64,000 nucleotides of DNA from Pandoraea apista (GCF_001465595.2 NZ_CP013481.2:5084001-5148000); one strand, 5' to 3'. Numbered from the stretch's first letter, positions 50,432-61,286 are shown. The notes: generated by a model from the letters alone, not told the origin. Numbers and translations are program-made.

Positions 50432-51280
50432 ATGCAAATCGAAAGTCTCGCGTGGCGCCGGCATGGCGCAACGCTCTTGTTCGTTCTGCTGTGGAGTGGC
50501 GGTGCATTGGCCGCCAAATGGGGGCTGACAAACGCGTCGGCGTTTGCGTTTCTCGTGGTGCGGCTTGGCGTAGCCTTCGCAGCGCTGACGCTCATCGCTC
50601 TGACGCGCCGCCAATGGTGGCCGGCGCCAGGCACGCGATGGCAAGTCGCCGGCACCGGCGTGTTGCTCATCGGCGGCTATCAGGCGGCGTATCTGCTGGC
50701 GCTGGCGAACGGCATCACTCCGGGGGCGCTCGCGACCGTGCTGGGCGTGCAGCCGATTCTCACGCTCGTAGCCCTTGAGCGAGCGCATAGCGCGCGGCGC
50801 CTCGCCGGGCTTGCCGTCGCGCTGGCAGGACTGGCGCTCGTCGTCGCGCAGAGCCTGGTGTCGGCGAAATTGTCGGCGGCGGGCTCGGTATGGGCGTTAA
50901 GCGCACTCGCCTGCATGACGCTCGGCACCCTCGCGCAGAAAGGCTCGCGTCAAACGCCGCTCGACGTGCTGCCGCTGCAATACGCGGTCGGGCTCGCGCT
51001 GGCGTTGCTGGTCGCACCCACCCAGCCGTGGCACATCGACGACTCGTGGGGCTTCTGGTTACCGCTGCTCTACATGAGCCTCGTGATTTCGGTCGGCGCC
51101 ACGCTGCTGCTCTACCGGATGATCGCCACGGGCAACCTCGTCACCGTTACGAGCCTGTTCTATCTGGTTCCCGTGGTGACGGCATTGCTCGACTGGGGCG
51201 TCTTCGGCCATCGCCCGACAGGGCTCGCGGTCGCGGGAACCGCCGCCATCCTGCTCGGGCTGCGTCTGGCGCTTCGGTAA
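50432..51280 (+). CDS. EamA/DMT-family transporter
   Basis: 282 residues; ATG after AGGGGAAAATCG. About ten transmembrane helices in two EamA repeats, with LLFVLLWSGGALAAKWGLTN in helix 1 and the conserved GVQPILTLVALE and LFYLVPVVTALLDWGVFG (end of repeat 2). An inner-membrane exporter of unknown metabolite. It is not closely similar to the DMT protein at 3806. A LysR gene follows 154 bases downstream on the same strand. Confidence 0.92.
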   Translation: MQIESLAWRRHGATLLFVLLWSGGALAAKWGLTNASAFAFLVVRLGVAFAALTLIALTRRQWWPAPGTRWQVAGTGVLLIGGYQAAYLLALANGITPGALATVLGVQPILTLVALERAHSARRLAGLAVALAGLALVVAQSLVSAKLSAAGSVWALSALACMTLGTLAQKGSRQTPLDVLPLQYAVGLALALLVAPTQPWHIDDSWGFWLPLLYMSLVISVGATLLLYRMIATGNLVTVTSLFYLVPVVTALLDWGVFGHRPTGLAVAGTAAILLGLRLALR

Positions 51281-51434
51281 CGCGGCACGAACTGCCGCAA
51301 GCGAAGAAGCATGGAAAGCCGGGGCTGACATCCCGGCACACCCTGCCTCGGCTAAGATTGTCGGCTATCGGGTGACAATGACGAGATAAACGCGTTCGTT
51401 GTCACCTCACTTTCTTACGATTGGAATCTTGCCG

Positions 51435-52331
51435 ATGGACTTGCTCGACGATATGCGCATCTTCGTCACCGCCGTGGACGCCATGAGCTTTACGGGCGCG
51501 GCGGCGAAGCTCGGGCTTTCGAAACAGTTCGTGAGCCGGCGCATCTCGTCGCTGGAGCAGGCGCTGGGCGTGCGGTTGCTGTTGCGCACCACGCGGCGGC
51601 TGTCGGTCACGGATCTCGGCCGGATCTACTACGAGCGCGCCCGGCGCATTCTCGACGACGTGGAGGCCGCCAATCTCGCCGTGAGCAGTCAGGGCGAGCG
51701 CCCGCGCGGCAATTTACGTGTCTCCGCCCCCATGTCGTTCGGAACGATGTTCCTCGGATCGGTCATGCCGTCGTTTCTCACGACCTATCCCGACGTCACG
51801 ATCGAACTTGAGTTGAACGACCGGACCGTCGACATCATTGCCGAAGGCTACGACGTGGCGGTACGCATCGGCGAGCTGGCCGATTCGTCGCTGATCGCAC
51901 GGCCAGTCGCCCCCATGCGAATGGTCACCTGCGCCAGCCCGCGCTATCTGGAAGCCCACGGCGTGCCCCAGACCCCGGACGACCTGCGCGACCACGCGCT
52001 GCTGCCCTACGGCCACACCCAACGCGTGAACTGGACCTACGCACAGGACGGTCATTCGATCGACGTTCCCGTCTCTGGGCGCCTGCGCGTCAACAACGGG
52101 GAACTGGCGCGCGACGCCGCCATGGCGGGACTTGGCCTGACATGGTTACCGGTGTTTATCGTCGCGCCAGCGCTGCTGAATGGGCGGCTGGTGACGGTGC
52201 TGGACGACTACGCGCCTGCGCCGATGGCCATTCACGTTGTCTATCCGCAGCATCGTCAGGCATCACTCGTGATTCGGGCGTTCTCGGATTTTCTGGCGTC
52301 GGCGTGCAGCGTAGCGGGCTCGCAATGGTGA
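51435..52331 (+). CDS. LysR-family transcriptional regulator
   Basis: 298 residues; start MDLLDDMRIFVTAVDAMSFT. HTH: AAAKLGLSKQFVSRRISSLE. Effector domain blocks: PRGNLRVSAPMSFGTMFLGS, ELNDRTVDIIAEGYDVAVRI, LIARPVAPMRMVTCASPRYL. It closely follows the general CrgA-like pattern of the other two LysR proteins here. Its target may be the upstream DMT exporter or a remote gene. Confidence 0.93.
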   Translation: MDLLDDMRIFVTAVDAMSFTGAAAKLGLSKQFVSRRISSLEQALGVRLLLRTTRRLSVTDLGRIYYERARRILDDVEAANLAVSSQGERPRGNLRVSAPMSFGTMFLGSVMPSFLTTYPDVTIELELNDRTVDIIAEGYDVAVRIGELADSSLIARPVAPMRMVTCASPRYLEAHGVPQTPDDLRDHALLPYGHTQRVNWTYAQDGHSIDVPVSGRLRVNNGELARDAAMAGLGLTWLPVFIVAPALLNGRLVTVLDDYAPAPMAIHVVYPQHRQASLVIRAFSDFLASACSVAGSQW

Positions 52332-52422
52332 GAATTCGGGAAGTCGCGGCGCTCCCGGCGCACGGGAATCGGCCGTCAGACTTGACCATCCATAGCCCGG
52401 ACGGGGATACTTGACAGGTTAA

Positions 52423-53778
<1,356 letters not shown>

Positions 53779-53837
53779 GTCAGCCCGCGCTGACGCATCG
53801 CTCCGCGGGGCGCTGCGCCTGTGCTGTCTGTCACAAC

Positions 53838-53876
53838 AGGCGGCGCGCCCCGACAGGAGCGCGCCGCCTTTGTTTT
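53838..53876 (+). terminator. Rho-independent terminator of argG
   Basis: Perfect 11-bp stem AGGCGGCGCGC / GCGCGCCGCCT with a 10-base loop, followed by TTTGTTTTT. Confidence 0.93.
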
Positions 53877-54001
53877 TGGCCTGTCACGGTTCACGCGCTA
53901 AGATAGCGTCAAAATAAGCCAAATCCTAAATCCTCCCGCATTCGGGGTGCGCGCATTCCCCGTGATGAGCGGGGGCGGGCGCTTGCGATGGAGACCTAAC
54001 G

Positions 54002-55405
54002 TTGGTACGTCTGATACTACTGTTGCTTGGCGTCGATTACTTGCGGCGCCGGGCGCGCGCGCTGATCTGGATCGGCGCGATCTTCCTTGCCTTCGGGCTG
54101 GCCCTGATCGTCGATGCCCTCGACGGTGTTGTCCACTTCCCGCTCAAGGTGTTCGCCTGGCTGCTCCTGCTCGAAGGGCTGGCCACACTCGCCATCGTCA
54201 CGATCGGCGTGGGCGGCCAGCGCATCGTGCGCGGCCTCAAGGGCGGCACGTTCACCGTCGCCGCACTGCTTGTACTTTTCTTCGATCAGCAATACGGCAA
54301 CTTCTGGTTGTCGATGCTGTTCGGCACCCTGTTCCTCGCCGACGGCCTGCTGCAATGTGTGGCCGCATACGTCGTGCGATATCCGCGCTGGGCGTGGGCC
54401 ATGGCGGGCGGGTTGCTTGAAATTGCCGTCGCGATCTTCTTCTACCAGCCATATCCGACACACTACAAAGGCACGCTGCCGTACGCCATCGGGCTGGGAC
54501 TCGCGTTCACCGGCTGGAACGTGCTGGTGCTCGCCATGCGCGCGCGACGTATGCGCCGCGACTTCCGTGTCGAGCAGATTCTCGGCAGCCCGGAGGAAAA
54601 GCGCCACCTGTGGGAAACGCGCCCGCGCGCGCCTCGCTGGGAAGGCCCGCCCACCGATTCCGAACCGGCACTGACGGTGCACGTCTGGACACCGTCGGGC
54701 TCGGCCAAGGCGCCGGCGCGCCGCCATCCGGTGATCGATCGTTACATCGCCGCGGTCGACAAGAACGGTGTGATTTCTACAGGCCACGCAGCACTCGAAA
54801 GCCACGAGGGCATTTACGTCAGTCTGTATCCGGCCAAGGAAATCGACCGCTCTCCCGACCAATTCGGGCAACTGCTGCGCGCGACACGCGAAAACGATGT
54901 GCCGGGCGTGTTCCAACCGGACTACGCAACGGAATCGAAGGCATGGTGTCCGTCGACGGTCAAAGTCCGCATTCGCAACTACAGCCCCCGGCAGCTAAGC
55001 GCTTTCTGGGAGACGTACCGGCTGAACCCCACGTATAACCTCACGCACCGCAACTGCTCAAGCAGTGTCGCCAAGGCGCTTGAGGCCGCTATCGAAGGCC
55101 GGGTGGGGCAATTGCCGAATGGGGCGGACGCCGGCTGGTGGACGTTCGTGCGCCTGTGGCTCACGCCGGAACTGTGGGTTGCGGCGCAACTGCGCAAGCG
55201 CGCCAAGACAATGGCCTGGACGCCGGGTCTGGTGCTCGATTACGCCCGCGCGGTGAGCATGCTTGTCGATCCGCGCCCGTTCGGCTGGATCACGATGTCG
55301 TCGCTCGCGCTGCGCCGCATGCGCCGCTCGCGTCGCGCATGGCGAGAGGCCGCCGAGCAGGCCGCCGTTGCGCAGGCGCAGAGCAATCAGGCCTCGCACG
55401 GTTGA
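54002..55405 (+). CDS. HdeD-like membrane domain fused to a putative permuted papain-like cysteine hydrolase
   Basis: 467 residues with a TTG start (ATGGAGACC upstream supplies the ribosome site). Residues 1-185 hold about six transmembrane segments in the two-fold DUF308/HdeD pattern (LIWIGAIFLAFGLALIVDAL, then LLLLEGLATLAIVTIGV). A basic linker follows. From about 245, a soluble domain has His262 in ISTGHAALESHEGIYVSL and Cys352 in NLTHRNCSSSVAKALEAA. The His-before-Cys order and the N-C-S-S motif resemble circularly permuted NlpC/P60 or DUF4105-type hydrolases. A basic C-terminal tail closes it. Possible envelope peptidase or acyltransferase; the activity is inference. Confidence 0.82.
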   Translation: MVRLILLLLGVDYLRRRARALIWIGAIFLAFGLALIVDALDGVVHFPLKVFAWLLLLEGLATLAIVTIGVGGQRIVRGLKGGTFTVAALLVLFFDQQYGNFWLSMLFGTLFLADGLLQCVAAYVVRYPRWAWAMAGGLLEIAVAIFFYQPYPTHYKGTLPYAIGLGLAFTGWNVLVLAMRARRMRRDFRVEQILGSPEEKRHLWETRPRAPRWEGPPTDSEPALTVHVWTPSGSAKAPARRHPVIDRYIAAVDKNGVISTGHAALESHEGIYVSLYPAKEIDRSPDQFGQLLRATRENDVPGVFQPDYATESKAWCPSTVKVRIRNYSPRQLSAFWETYRLNPTYNLTHRNCSSSVAKALEAAIEGRVGQLPNGADAGWWTFVRLWLTPELWVAAQLRKRAKTMAWTPGLVLDYARAVSMLVDPRPFGWITMSSLALRRMRRSRRAWREAAEQAAVAQAQSNQASHG

Positions 55406-55582
55406 TGGGACGCATGGTGTAACGCGGAGCAAGAGCGACACGAGCGGTACGCGAGACATTCGTGCGGGGACGGTGTAACGTCACTTGTACTGGCCAGGGC
55501 AACGGCAGCCAGCGTTCGGGCGATGTGCGCGCATGGCCCGAGCGCGCTTCAGAAGCGCAATCCAAGACGAGGACAGCTCAAC

Positions 55583-56755
55583 ATGTTCAACCGCCTGTGG
55601 CGCTTCGCAAGCGCCGCCCTGTTCGCCAGTCTGGTCATCGGACGCGCCGCTCACGCGATCACGCCCGAAGCGGCTCCCGCCACCATTCCGCATGGCGCCA
55701 TCGTCGACCGGCAGCCACTCGAAGCCGACCACGGCTTACCCGAGGCCGGGGCGCAATTCCGCATTCGCTACAGTTCCATCGACGGTGTTGGCGGCGTTGA
55801 AGCCCGCGAGGACACGGGGACCGTCTTCCTGCCCAAAGGGCCGACACCACCCGGCGGCTGGCCGGTCGTTGTCTGGGCTCACGGCACCGTGGGCATTGCC
55901 AGCGCGTGTGCGCCGTCGCTCAATGTGCGCAGCCAACGCGACATACAGTACCTCGGCACCTGGCTCTCGCTGGGCTTCGCGATCGTGGCCCCCGACTATG
56001 CCGGCCTCGGTTCGCAAGGGCTGCATCACTACCTGAATTCGCGCGCCGAAGCCTATAGCGTGCTCGACAGTCTGCTCGCGGCACGCAGCGTATTTCCGTT
56101 GCAGAACCGCGTGGTCATCGTCGGTCAATCGCAAGGGGCGCACGCCGCTTTCGCGGCCGCGGGCTACCAACCGCAATACGCGCCAGACGTCAAAGTGATC
56201 GCCACCGTGCTGACGGGCACACCGTACTTCAATGCCCAGACCTCTGCCGCCATGCTGTTCGCGAGCCAACCCGATCCGGGCGCGCCGGACCCGAAGATTC
56301 CCTACGCGATGTATCTTTTCCTGTCGGCCGCCGACCGCGACCCGTCGTTGCAGGCGGCGCGGTACTTCTCGCCGCAGGCGCTGCCGGTGCTCGACGAAGC
56401 CCGTACGCTGTGCATCGACGAGCTGACCAATCACTCGGCGGCCGCGGGCCTGAACGCCGGCAACAGCCTTCAACCGATGATCCAGAAGTTGCTGAACCAC
56501 CAGACACCCTCGCTGCGCTACCCGACACTGCATATCAAGCATCCGGTGTTCATCGGCATCGGCGGTCAGGACATCGATGTGCCGGTCATCATGCAGCAAG
56601 CGTTCGCGCGCGACGTCGCCAAAGCGGGCACCACTACGCGGGTGCGCGTGTATGACGGGCTCGATCATGACGCAACGCTCAATCCGTCCCTGCGCGATTC
56701 GGTGCCCTTCGTCCTCGAACTCATGTCGCTCAAAAGACGTGCGCGCGCACAATAA
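55583..56755 (+). CDS. Secreted lipase-like alpha/beta hydrolase
   Basis: 390 residues; signal peptide MFNRLWRFASAALFASLVIG cleaved near AAHA-ITP. Alpha/beta-hydrolase core with WPVVVWAHGTVG (oxyanion), nucleophile elbow GQSQG (VVIVGQSQGAHAAFAAAGY), Asp in GGQDIDVPV and His in GLDHDATL. This resembles secretory-lipase (LIP) family members with a broad helical cap. A periplasmic or extracellular esterase, probably. The Cys pair (SACAP, LCIDE) may form a disulphide. Followed at a distance by a terminator unit that seems separate. Confidence 0.9.
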   Translation: MFNRLWRFASAALFASLVIGRAAHAITPEAAPATIPHGAIVDRQPLEADHGLPEAGAQFRIRYSSIDGVGGVEAREDTGTVFLPKGPTPPGGWPVVVWAHGTVGIASACAPSLNVRSQRDIQYLGTWLSLGFAIVAPDYAGLGSQGLHHYLNSRAEAYSVLDSLLAARSVFPLQNRVVIVGQSQGAHAAFAAAGYQPQYAPDVKVIATVLTGTPYFNAQTSAAMLFASQPDPGAPDPKIPYAMYLFLSAADRDPSLQAARYFSPQALPVLDEARTLCIDELTNHSAAAGLNAGNSLQPMIQKLLNHQTPSLRYPTLHIKHPVFIGIGGQDIDVPVIMQQAFARDVAKAGTTTRVRVYDGLDHDATLNPSLRDSVPFVLELMSLKRRARAQ

Positions 56756-56914
56756 CTAGAGGAAGCACTCGGGATTTGGGAGAGACGACAGACTGAGAGA
56801 CAACAGGAGAACAGGAATAAATCATTGATTCCATGAGATTTATTTCCCGTTGCAAGTACGCAACACGCGGAGACTTACGTAAAAATACATATGGTGCGTT
56901 GCAGCACGGCGTCC

Positions 56915-56988
56915 TATACTGAACTCGTCTCCTCCATGTCTCCTCCTGATATGGATTTAGCCCGCACCATGCGGGCTTTCTTTTTTTC
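56915..56988 (+). ncRNA. Candidate small RNA (promoter, CTCCTCC motifs, terminator)
   Basis: A -10 hexamer TATACT (56915-56920) is followed by about 60 transcribed bases without a gene and a strong intrinsic terminator. The RNA would hold two exact copies of CTCCTCC (56929-56935, 56940-56946), complementary to GGAGGAG-type ribosome sites. The -35 region is weak. Confidence 0.45.
56959..56988 (+). terminator. Rho-independent terminator
   Basis: AGCCCGCA / TGCGGGCT perfect 8-bp stem, CCA loop, then TTCTTTTTTTC. It ends either the candidate small RNA or read-through from the hydrolase gene 200 bases upstream. Confidence 0.92.
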
Positions 56989-57035
56989 TGCGGCCGGAAA
57001 ACTGGCTGCCATCCCGCCTCTCCTCCGCCGGACGA

Positions 57036-57341
57036 TCAATCGATGGCTGCCGCGCAGGCGTCCGTCGGCGCGGCCAGCACGCCCCCTACGCCGGGAATGA
57101 TCTTGAGTCCTGCCGACGTCACCCGGCATGGCGCGGCCAGCAATCCGCACCCTGAAACCGACGTCACGAAGGGAAGAATGGCGAACAGCGCCCACCAACG
57201 GCGCAGGTTTCGCGGTGCAGGCTTCGACGCCGATGGCGCCTCGTTCGCGTTGGCGGCGCGGGGATCGTGCTCGTCGGCCGCGACAATGTGCGCACGCGAA
57301 TCGGCAATGGCCTGACGGCGCATCGGGGAGAACAGGGTCAT
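57036..57341 (-). CDS. Small lipoprotein-like protein
   Basis: 101 residues if started at 57341 (MTLFSPMRRQ, AGGA nearby); the start is uncertain and could be 57323 or 57419. A polar N-terminus (Ala/Asp/Arg) precedes a hydrophobic segment WALFAILPFVTSVSGCGLLA that ends in a lipobox-like VSGC. The C-terminal part, APCRVTSAGLKIIPGVGG and APTDACAAAID, looks conserved (a small-lipoprotein DUF of Burkholderiales, recalled without a number check). The long N-region before the signal is unusual and suggests a later true start. Confidence 0.65.
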   Translation of the reverse strand: MTLFSPMRRQAIADSRAHIVAADEHDPRAANANEAPSASKPAPRNLRRWWALFAILPFVTSVSGCGLLAAPCRVTSAGLKIIPGVGGVLAAPTDACAAAID

Positions 57342-57423
57342 GGGAAGCGAGTCCTGAAATGGCGAGGTGTAGAGAATCATGCCGGCCGGGCGCGTCGTTA
57401 CCCAACGCACGGGGCGCAATTGC

Positions 57424-57705
57424 TTAGGCGGCGGGGGTCGTATGACCGATATAAGTAAAGCGCGCCACCGGCCCGTCGTCCGTCATCACCGGTTCGTTCC
57501 AGATACGCAGCAGGCGGGTGCTCATCGGCAACCCTTCACGCGGGTAGAGTCGCGTGTAGACGACCACCGGTTCATCGGTCTCGTCGGCACGGGCAATACC
57601 CAGTGCGAGATAGCAATTCCCCTTGTAGTGACGGTAGACGCCCGGGCGAAACGCCTCGATTTCCGGCGTGGATTCTGCCGATGACACTGGCACATTCGAA
57701 AACAT
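57424..57705 (-). CDS. DUF1653 protein
   Basis: 93 residues; start 57705 behind AGGAGAAGAACG. DUF1653 core: FRPGVYRHYKGNCYLALGIA, DEPVVVYTRLYPREGLPMST, FTYIGH. Short beta-rich cytosolic domain of unknown function. Confidence 0.9.
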   Translation of the reverse strand: MFSNVPVSSAESTPEIEAFRPGVYRHYKGNCYLALGIARADETDEPVVVYTRLYPREGLPMSTRLLRIWNEPVMTDDGPVARFTYIGHTTPAA

Positions 57706-57771
57706 CGTTCTCTTCTCCTGCATACGACAACCGGAAGCTCCGGTACAAAAAACGCTTGCAGATGTTCCGCC

Positions 57772-58563
57772 TTAGTGCGGAACCGCGATACCCACCGACT
57801 TCGCCAGCGGCACGGGCGAAATGCCGGACACGCCGCGAAACGGCTCGTCCAGATTAATGATCAACGCGATCACCATGCCGATCGCGCCCATGTGGATCGC
57901 AATGATGAAATTACCCTTCCACGAGCCGGGATACCGGCCATTCATCGCCATGGCCGCGAGCATGAACAACGAGATGACCCACCAGAACACGCCGGGCACT
58001 GTCTTCGTTGCATTCTCGAAGCGTCCCTGCCGCGACTCCTCCAACCGGTCGAGCAGCGTGCGGATCGAACTGGCGCTGTCCTCGTGTTTCGCCACCACGC
58101 GGCGCGTGGCGCCGACAAACGCCGTGAGCGCTTCCTCCGTCACCGGGGACAAATCGGGATCGGCGGTACTCAATGTCGCCCATTCGTCGCTGACGGCAGA
58201 CTTCACGTAGCTGCGCAGCAGCACGCGCGCAGACTGCGCGTCGGCGTCGCCGACCGCTTTGAGTTCCCGGTCCAGACGCCTCACCACCGACGCCTCGTGC
58301 AACGCCTGGTCGTCGGCATGACCGAGGTTGGAGCGCACATCGGTCAGCACGTGAGCGAGCACGAAGACAATGAACGCGAGCAAACTGCCGTGAACCACAT
58401 CGGCCACGGTACCCCGCACTTCGGAGGGATCGGCCAGGCGGTCGAACAACCAGATGCGCGCGAGCCAGGCGACGATAACGGCGACCAGCGCCGTGCCGAA
58501 CGCCATACTGACAAGCAACAGCCCTGTCGGCAACAACGTCATTTGGTCAACCAGCCATTGCAT
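57772..58563 (-). CDS. DUF4239 (bestrophin-like) membrane protein
   Basis: 263 residues. Two N-terminal transmembrane segments (about 10-35 and 57-78), a large helical middle (HEASVVRRLDRELKAVGDAD, ARVLLRSYVKSAVSDEWATL), then two C-terminal segments (WWVISLFMLAAMAMNG and IAIHMGAIGMVIALIINLD) followed by the conserved LDEPFRGVSGISP. This is the DUF4239 pattern, distantly like bestrophin channels. Role unknown; possibly an ion channel. Confidence 0.88.
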   Translation of the reverse strand: MQWLVDQMTLLPTGLLLVSMAFGTALVAVIVAWLARIWLFDRLADPSEVRGTVADVVHGSLLAFIVFVLAHVLTDVRSNLGHADDQALHEASVVRRLDRELKAVGDADAQSARVLLRSYVKSAVSDEWATLSTADPDLSPVTEEALTAFVGATRRVVAKHEDSASSIRTLLDRLEESRQGRFENATKTVPGVFWWVISLFMLAAMAMNGRYPGSWKGNFIIAIHMGAIGMVIALIINLDEPFRGVSGISPVPLAKSVGIAVPH

Positions 58564-58729
58564 TCGCGTCCCCTCGCATGCGTCTTTTATAGGTCGTTAC
58601 GAAATCGATATGGCGGTGGGGCACAGCGCCCCCGCCGCCGATGCGGCGACTATACCTGATGCACGAAAGACGGCAACTTTGGAAAATTTCCGCGCCTGAC
58701 AGCCGAAACCCGATGAAAGAATTCGCCGA

Positions 58730-59215
58730 TCAGAGCGCCTTGGTTAACAGCACGGTCGTAAAGCCGCTGTCCCATTCCTCGTCGGGATACATTGCAACCT
58801 CGGCGTAACCGTGTCTGGCGTAGAACGCGCGGCTTTGTACGTTGAACGTGTCGGTTTCGAGCCGTGCGAGGGGGTGTCCCTGCGCGCGCATGCGTGACTC
58901 TGCCTGCGCGAGCAACAACGCGCCGATACCACGGCGTTGCTGTGATGGCGCCACATGCAAGGCGTCGATGAAGTCACCCTCCACATGCACCATGCCAACG
59001 ATCCGACCATCATCCACGCCCGGCACCGCCACCGTGAACTCACGCCAATGCCCCTGCACGTAGGCCTTCGTGCGTTCGCCGCTGTCGAATGCGGCGGCGG
59101 CTTCCGGCCGCAACATGGGTGCCCACGTCTCGCGATAGGTCTGCATGAGCAGCAACGTGAGCGCGGCAACGTCGGACTCGCGCGCGTTGCGCAACAGAAT
59201 TTCAGGACCATGCAT
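58730..59215 (-). CDS. GNAT-family N-acetyltransferase
   Basis: 161 residues; start 59215 (MHGPEILLRNARESDV) sits behind AAGGAAG and overlaps the helicase stop by 14 bases. GNAT core: FIDALHVAPSQQRRGIGALL gives the acetyl-CoA loop (Q-x-R-G-I-G), then LARLETDTFNVQSRAFYARHGYAEVAMYP. Substrate unknown. Transcription with the upstream helicase, and thus SOS control, is plausible. Confidence 0.93.
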   Translation of the reverse strand: MHGPEILLRNARESDVAALTLLLMQTYRETWAPMLRPEAAAAFDSGERTKAYVQGHWREFTVAVPGVDDGRIVGMVHVEGDFIDALHVAPSQQRRGIGALLLAQAESRMRAQGHPLARLETDTFNVQSRAFYARHGYAEVAMYPDEEWDSGFTTVLLTKAL

Positions 59216-61286
59216 TGCGAAGCTTCCTTGCAACATCGATATGTACCGTCACGTCGCCCACCGGCCCGCGCGGCGTATCGCCTTCGCGTGGCTTCGGGAG
59301 CCTCTCGTAGAGCGGCAACATTTTGTCGGAGACGAAACGGCTGCGCGTGCCATATACGTGACGATCTCCCAAACCGGTTTGCTGATGCACGTAAAACCGC
59401 TGGGGCACGACCAGTTGCAGCGACGCTTTCGCACGCGTCATCGCCACATACAACAGACGCCGCTCTTCCTCAATATCAGCCTCGTCGCCCGTACTCATAT
59501 CGGACGGAATACATCCGTCCACCACGTTGAGCACATAGACCGAGTGCCACTCCTGGCCCTTCGCACTGTGAATGGTCGACAGAATCAGATAATCCTCGTC
59601 GAGCAACGGCGCGCCGGATTGCGCACTCGTGGCGTCCGGAGGATCGAGCGTCAATTCGGTCAGGAATGATTCGCGCGAGCCGTAGGTGCCGGCAATGCGT
59701 GCGAGTTGTTCGAGATCTGCCTGACGCACGGCGGCATCGTCGTATCGTTGCGTGAGCATCGGGGCATACCAGCGCAATGCGAGATCGACGTCGGCAGGCC
59801 AGGCAATCCGCGTGTCGTGCAGCGCCATGAAAACCTCAACGAACGCACGCCAATCGGCGGCAGCGGCCGACGGCGGCTTGAAATCGGCGAGCACCCGCGC
59901 GGGCGTGGCCGATTGCGCCATGGCGTCGAGCAGACGTGTCGCGCTTACCGGACCAATGCCCGGAATAAGTTGCGCCACACGAAACCCCGACAGACGGCTG
60001 GCCGGATTGTGCGCCCAACGCAGTATCGACAGCATGTCTTTCACATGCGCCGCTTCGAGAAACTTGAGCCCCCCGAATTTCACGAACGGGATGTTGCGGC
60101 GTGTCAGCTCGAGTTCGAGCGCGGCGCTGTGGCTCCCCGTGCGAAACAACACCGCCTGTTGCGTCAATCGCGTGCCGGTCTCGCGCTGTGCCAGCACCTG
60201 ATCGGCGACCCAGCGCGCCTGCCCGGATTCATCGCTCACGTTGACGAGTTGCGGCAGACGCGTCGAGTGACGGTCGGTCCATAGTGCCTTCGCATAGCGT
60301 TCGCTCGACTCGGCGATCACGGCATTGGATGCATCGAGAATCGGTTGCGTCGACCGGTAATTTCGCTCGAGCGTGACCACATGCGCAGGTTCGGCGAACT
60401 GGCCCGGGAAGTCGAGAATGTTGCGGATCGTGGCGGCGCGAAACGCGTAGATGGACTGCGCGTCATCTCCAACGACGGTCAGGCCGCGTCCATCAGGCTT
60501 CATTGCCAGCAGAATCTGCGCCTGCAAACGGTTGGTATCCTGGTACTCGTCGACGAGCACATGATCGAAACGCTCGCCCAACTCGCGCGCCAGTTCCGGC
60601 GCACTCATCATCTCGGCCCAGTACAACAGCAGGTCGTCGTAATCGAGAACGTGTTGCGCCTGCTTCGCGTCGACATAAGCGCCGAAGAGTGTCTTGAGTT
60701 GCGCTTCCCATTGCGCGCACCAGGGGAAGTGTTTCGCCAGCACTTCCGGGAGCGGTGCCTGACTGTTCACCACGCGCGAATAGATCGACAGACAGGTGCC
60801 CTTGAGCGGGAAGCGCGATTGCGTGTTGGAAAAACCGAGTTCGTGACGCGCGATACCCAGCAGATCCTCGGCGTCGCTGCGATCGTGAATCGTGAACGCT
60901 TCCGACAAACCGATACGCGTAGCAAAGTCGCGCAGAAGACGCGCACCGATCGCGTGAAACGTTCCGGCCCACGGTAACGAGGGCGGCTGCGACGACGCCA
61001 GCCCCAGAACCTTCTGGAGCACCGATCCCACACGCCGCTCCATTTCACCCGCCGCACGGCGTGAGAACGTAAGAAGCAGAATGCGATTCGGATCGGCCCC
61101 GCGCACGATCAGGTTAGCCACCCGATGCGCGAGCGTGCTCGTCTTGCCCGAGCCTGCGCCGGCTATGACGAGCAAGGGGCCGCCGGGCTCGCCGCCGTCG
61201 CCCACACCGTGGTCGACGGCCTCACGCTGGCGTTCGTTAAGTTCGGCCCACGGATCGCGGGCGGAGGCAGTCGGCTGTTCTGACAT
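59202..61286 (-). CDS. UvrD/Rep-family ATP-dependent DNA helicase
   Basis: 694 residues; start MSEQPTASARDPWAELNERQ at 61286. Superfamily 1 motifs in order: Q-motif ELNERQREAV; Walker A IAGAGSGKTSTLAHR; Ia LLTFSRRAAGEM; II VDEYQDTN; III VVGDDAQSIYAFR; IV LERNYRST; V ILSTIHSAKGQEWHSVYVLN; VI EEERRLLYVAMTRA. It unwinds DNA 3' to 5'. It is somewhat shorter than UvrD (720) and its C-terminus differs. A near-consensus LexA box lies 61 bases upstream, so it is probably SOS-induced. Confidence 0.96.
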   Translation of the reverse strand: MSEQPTASARDPWAELNERQREAVDHGVGDGGEPGGPLLVIAGAGSGKTSTLAHRVANLIVRGADPNRILLLTFSRRAAGEMERRVGSVLQKVLGLASSQPPSLPWAGTFHAIGARLLRDFATRIGLSEAFTIHDRSDAEDLLGIARHELGFSNTQSRFPLKGTCLSIYSRVVNSQAPLPEVLAKHFPWCAQWEAQLKTLFGAYVDAKQAQHVLDYDDLLLYWAEMMSAPELARELGERFDHVLVDEYQDTNRLQAQILLAMKPDGRGLTVVGDDAQSIYAFRAATIRNILDFPGQFAEPAHVVTLERNYRSTQPILDASNAVIAESSERYAKALWTDRHSTRLPQLVNVSDESGQARWVADQVLAQRETGTRLTQQAVLFRTGSHSAALELELTRRNIPFVKFGGLKFLEAAHVKDMLSILRWAHNPASRLSGFRVAQLIPGIGPVSATRLLDAMAQSATPARVLADFKPPSAAAADWRAFVEVFMALHDTRIAWPADVDLALRWYAPMLTQRYDDAAVRQADLEQLARIAGTYGSRESFLTELTLDPPDATSAQSGAPLLDEDYLILSTIHSAKGQEWHSVYVLNVVDGCIPSDMSTGDEADIEEERRLLYVAMTRAKASLQLVVPQRFYVHQQTGLGDRHVYGTRSRFVSDKMLPLYERLPKPREGDTPRGPVGDVTVHIDVARKLRNAWS

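Noticed and set aside
56891..57100. 69-codon frame downstream of the lipase-like gene
   Set aside because: It runs straight through a strong Rho-independent terminator.
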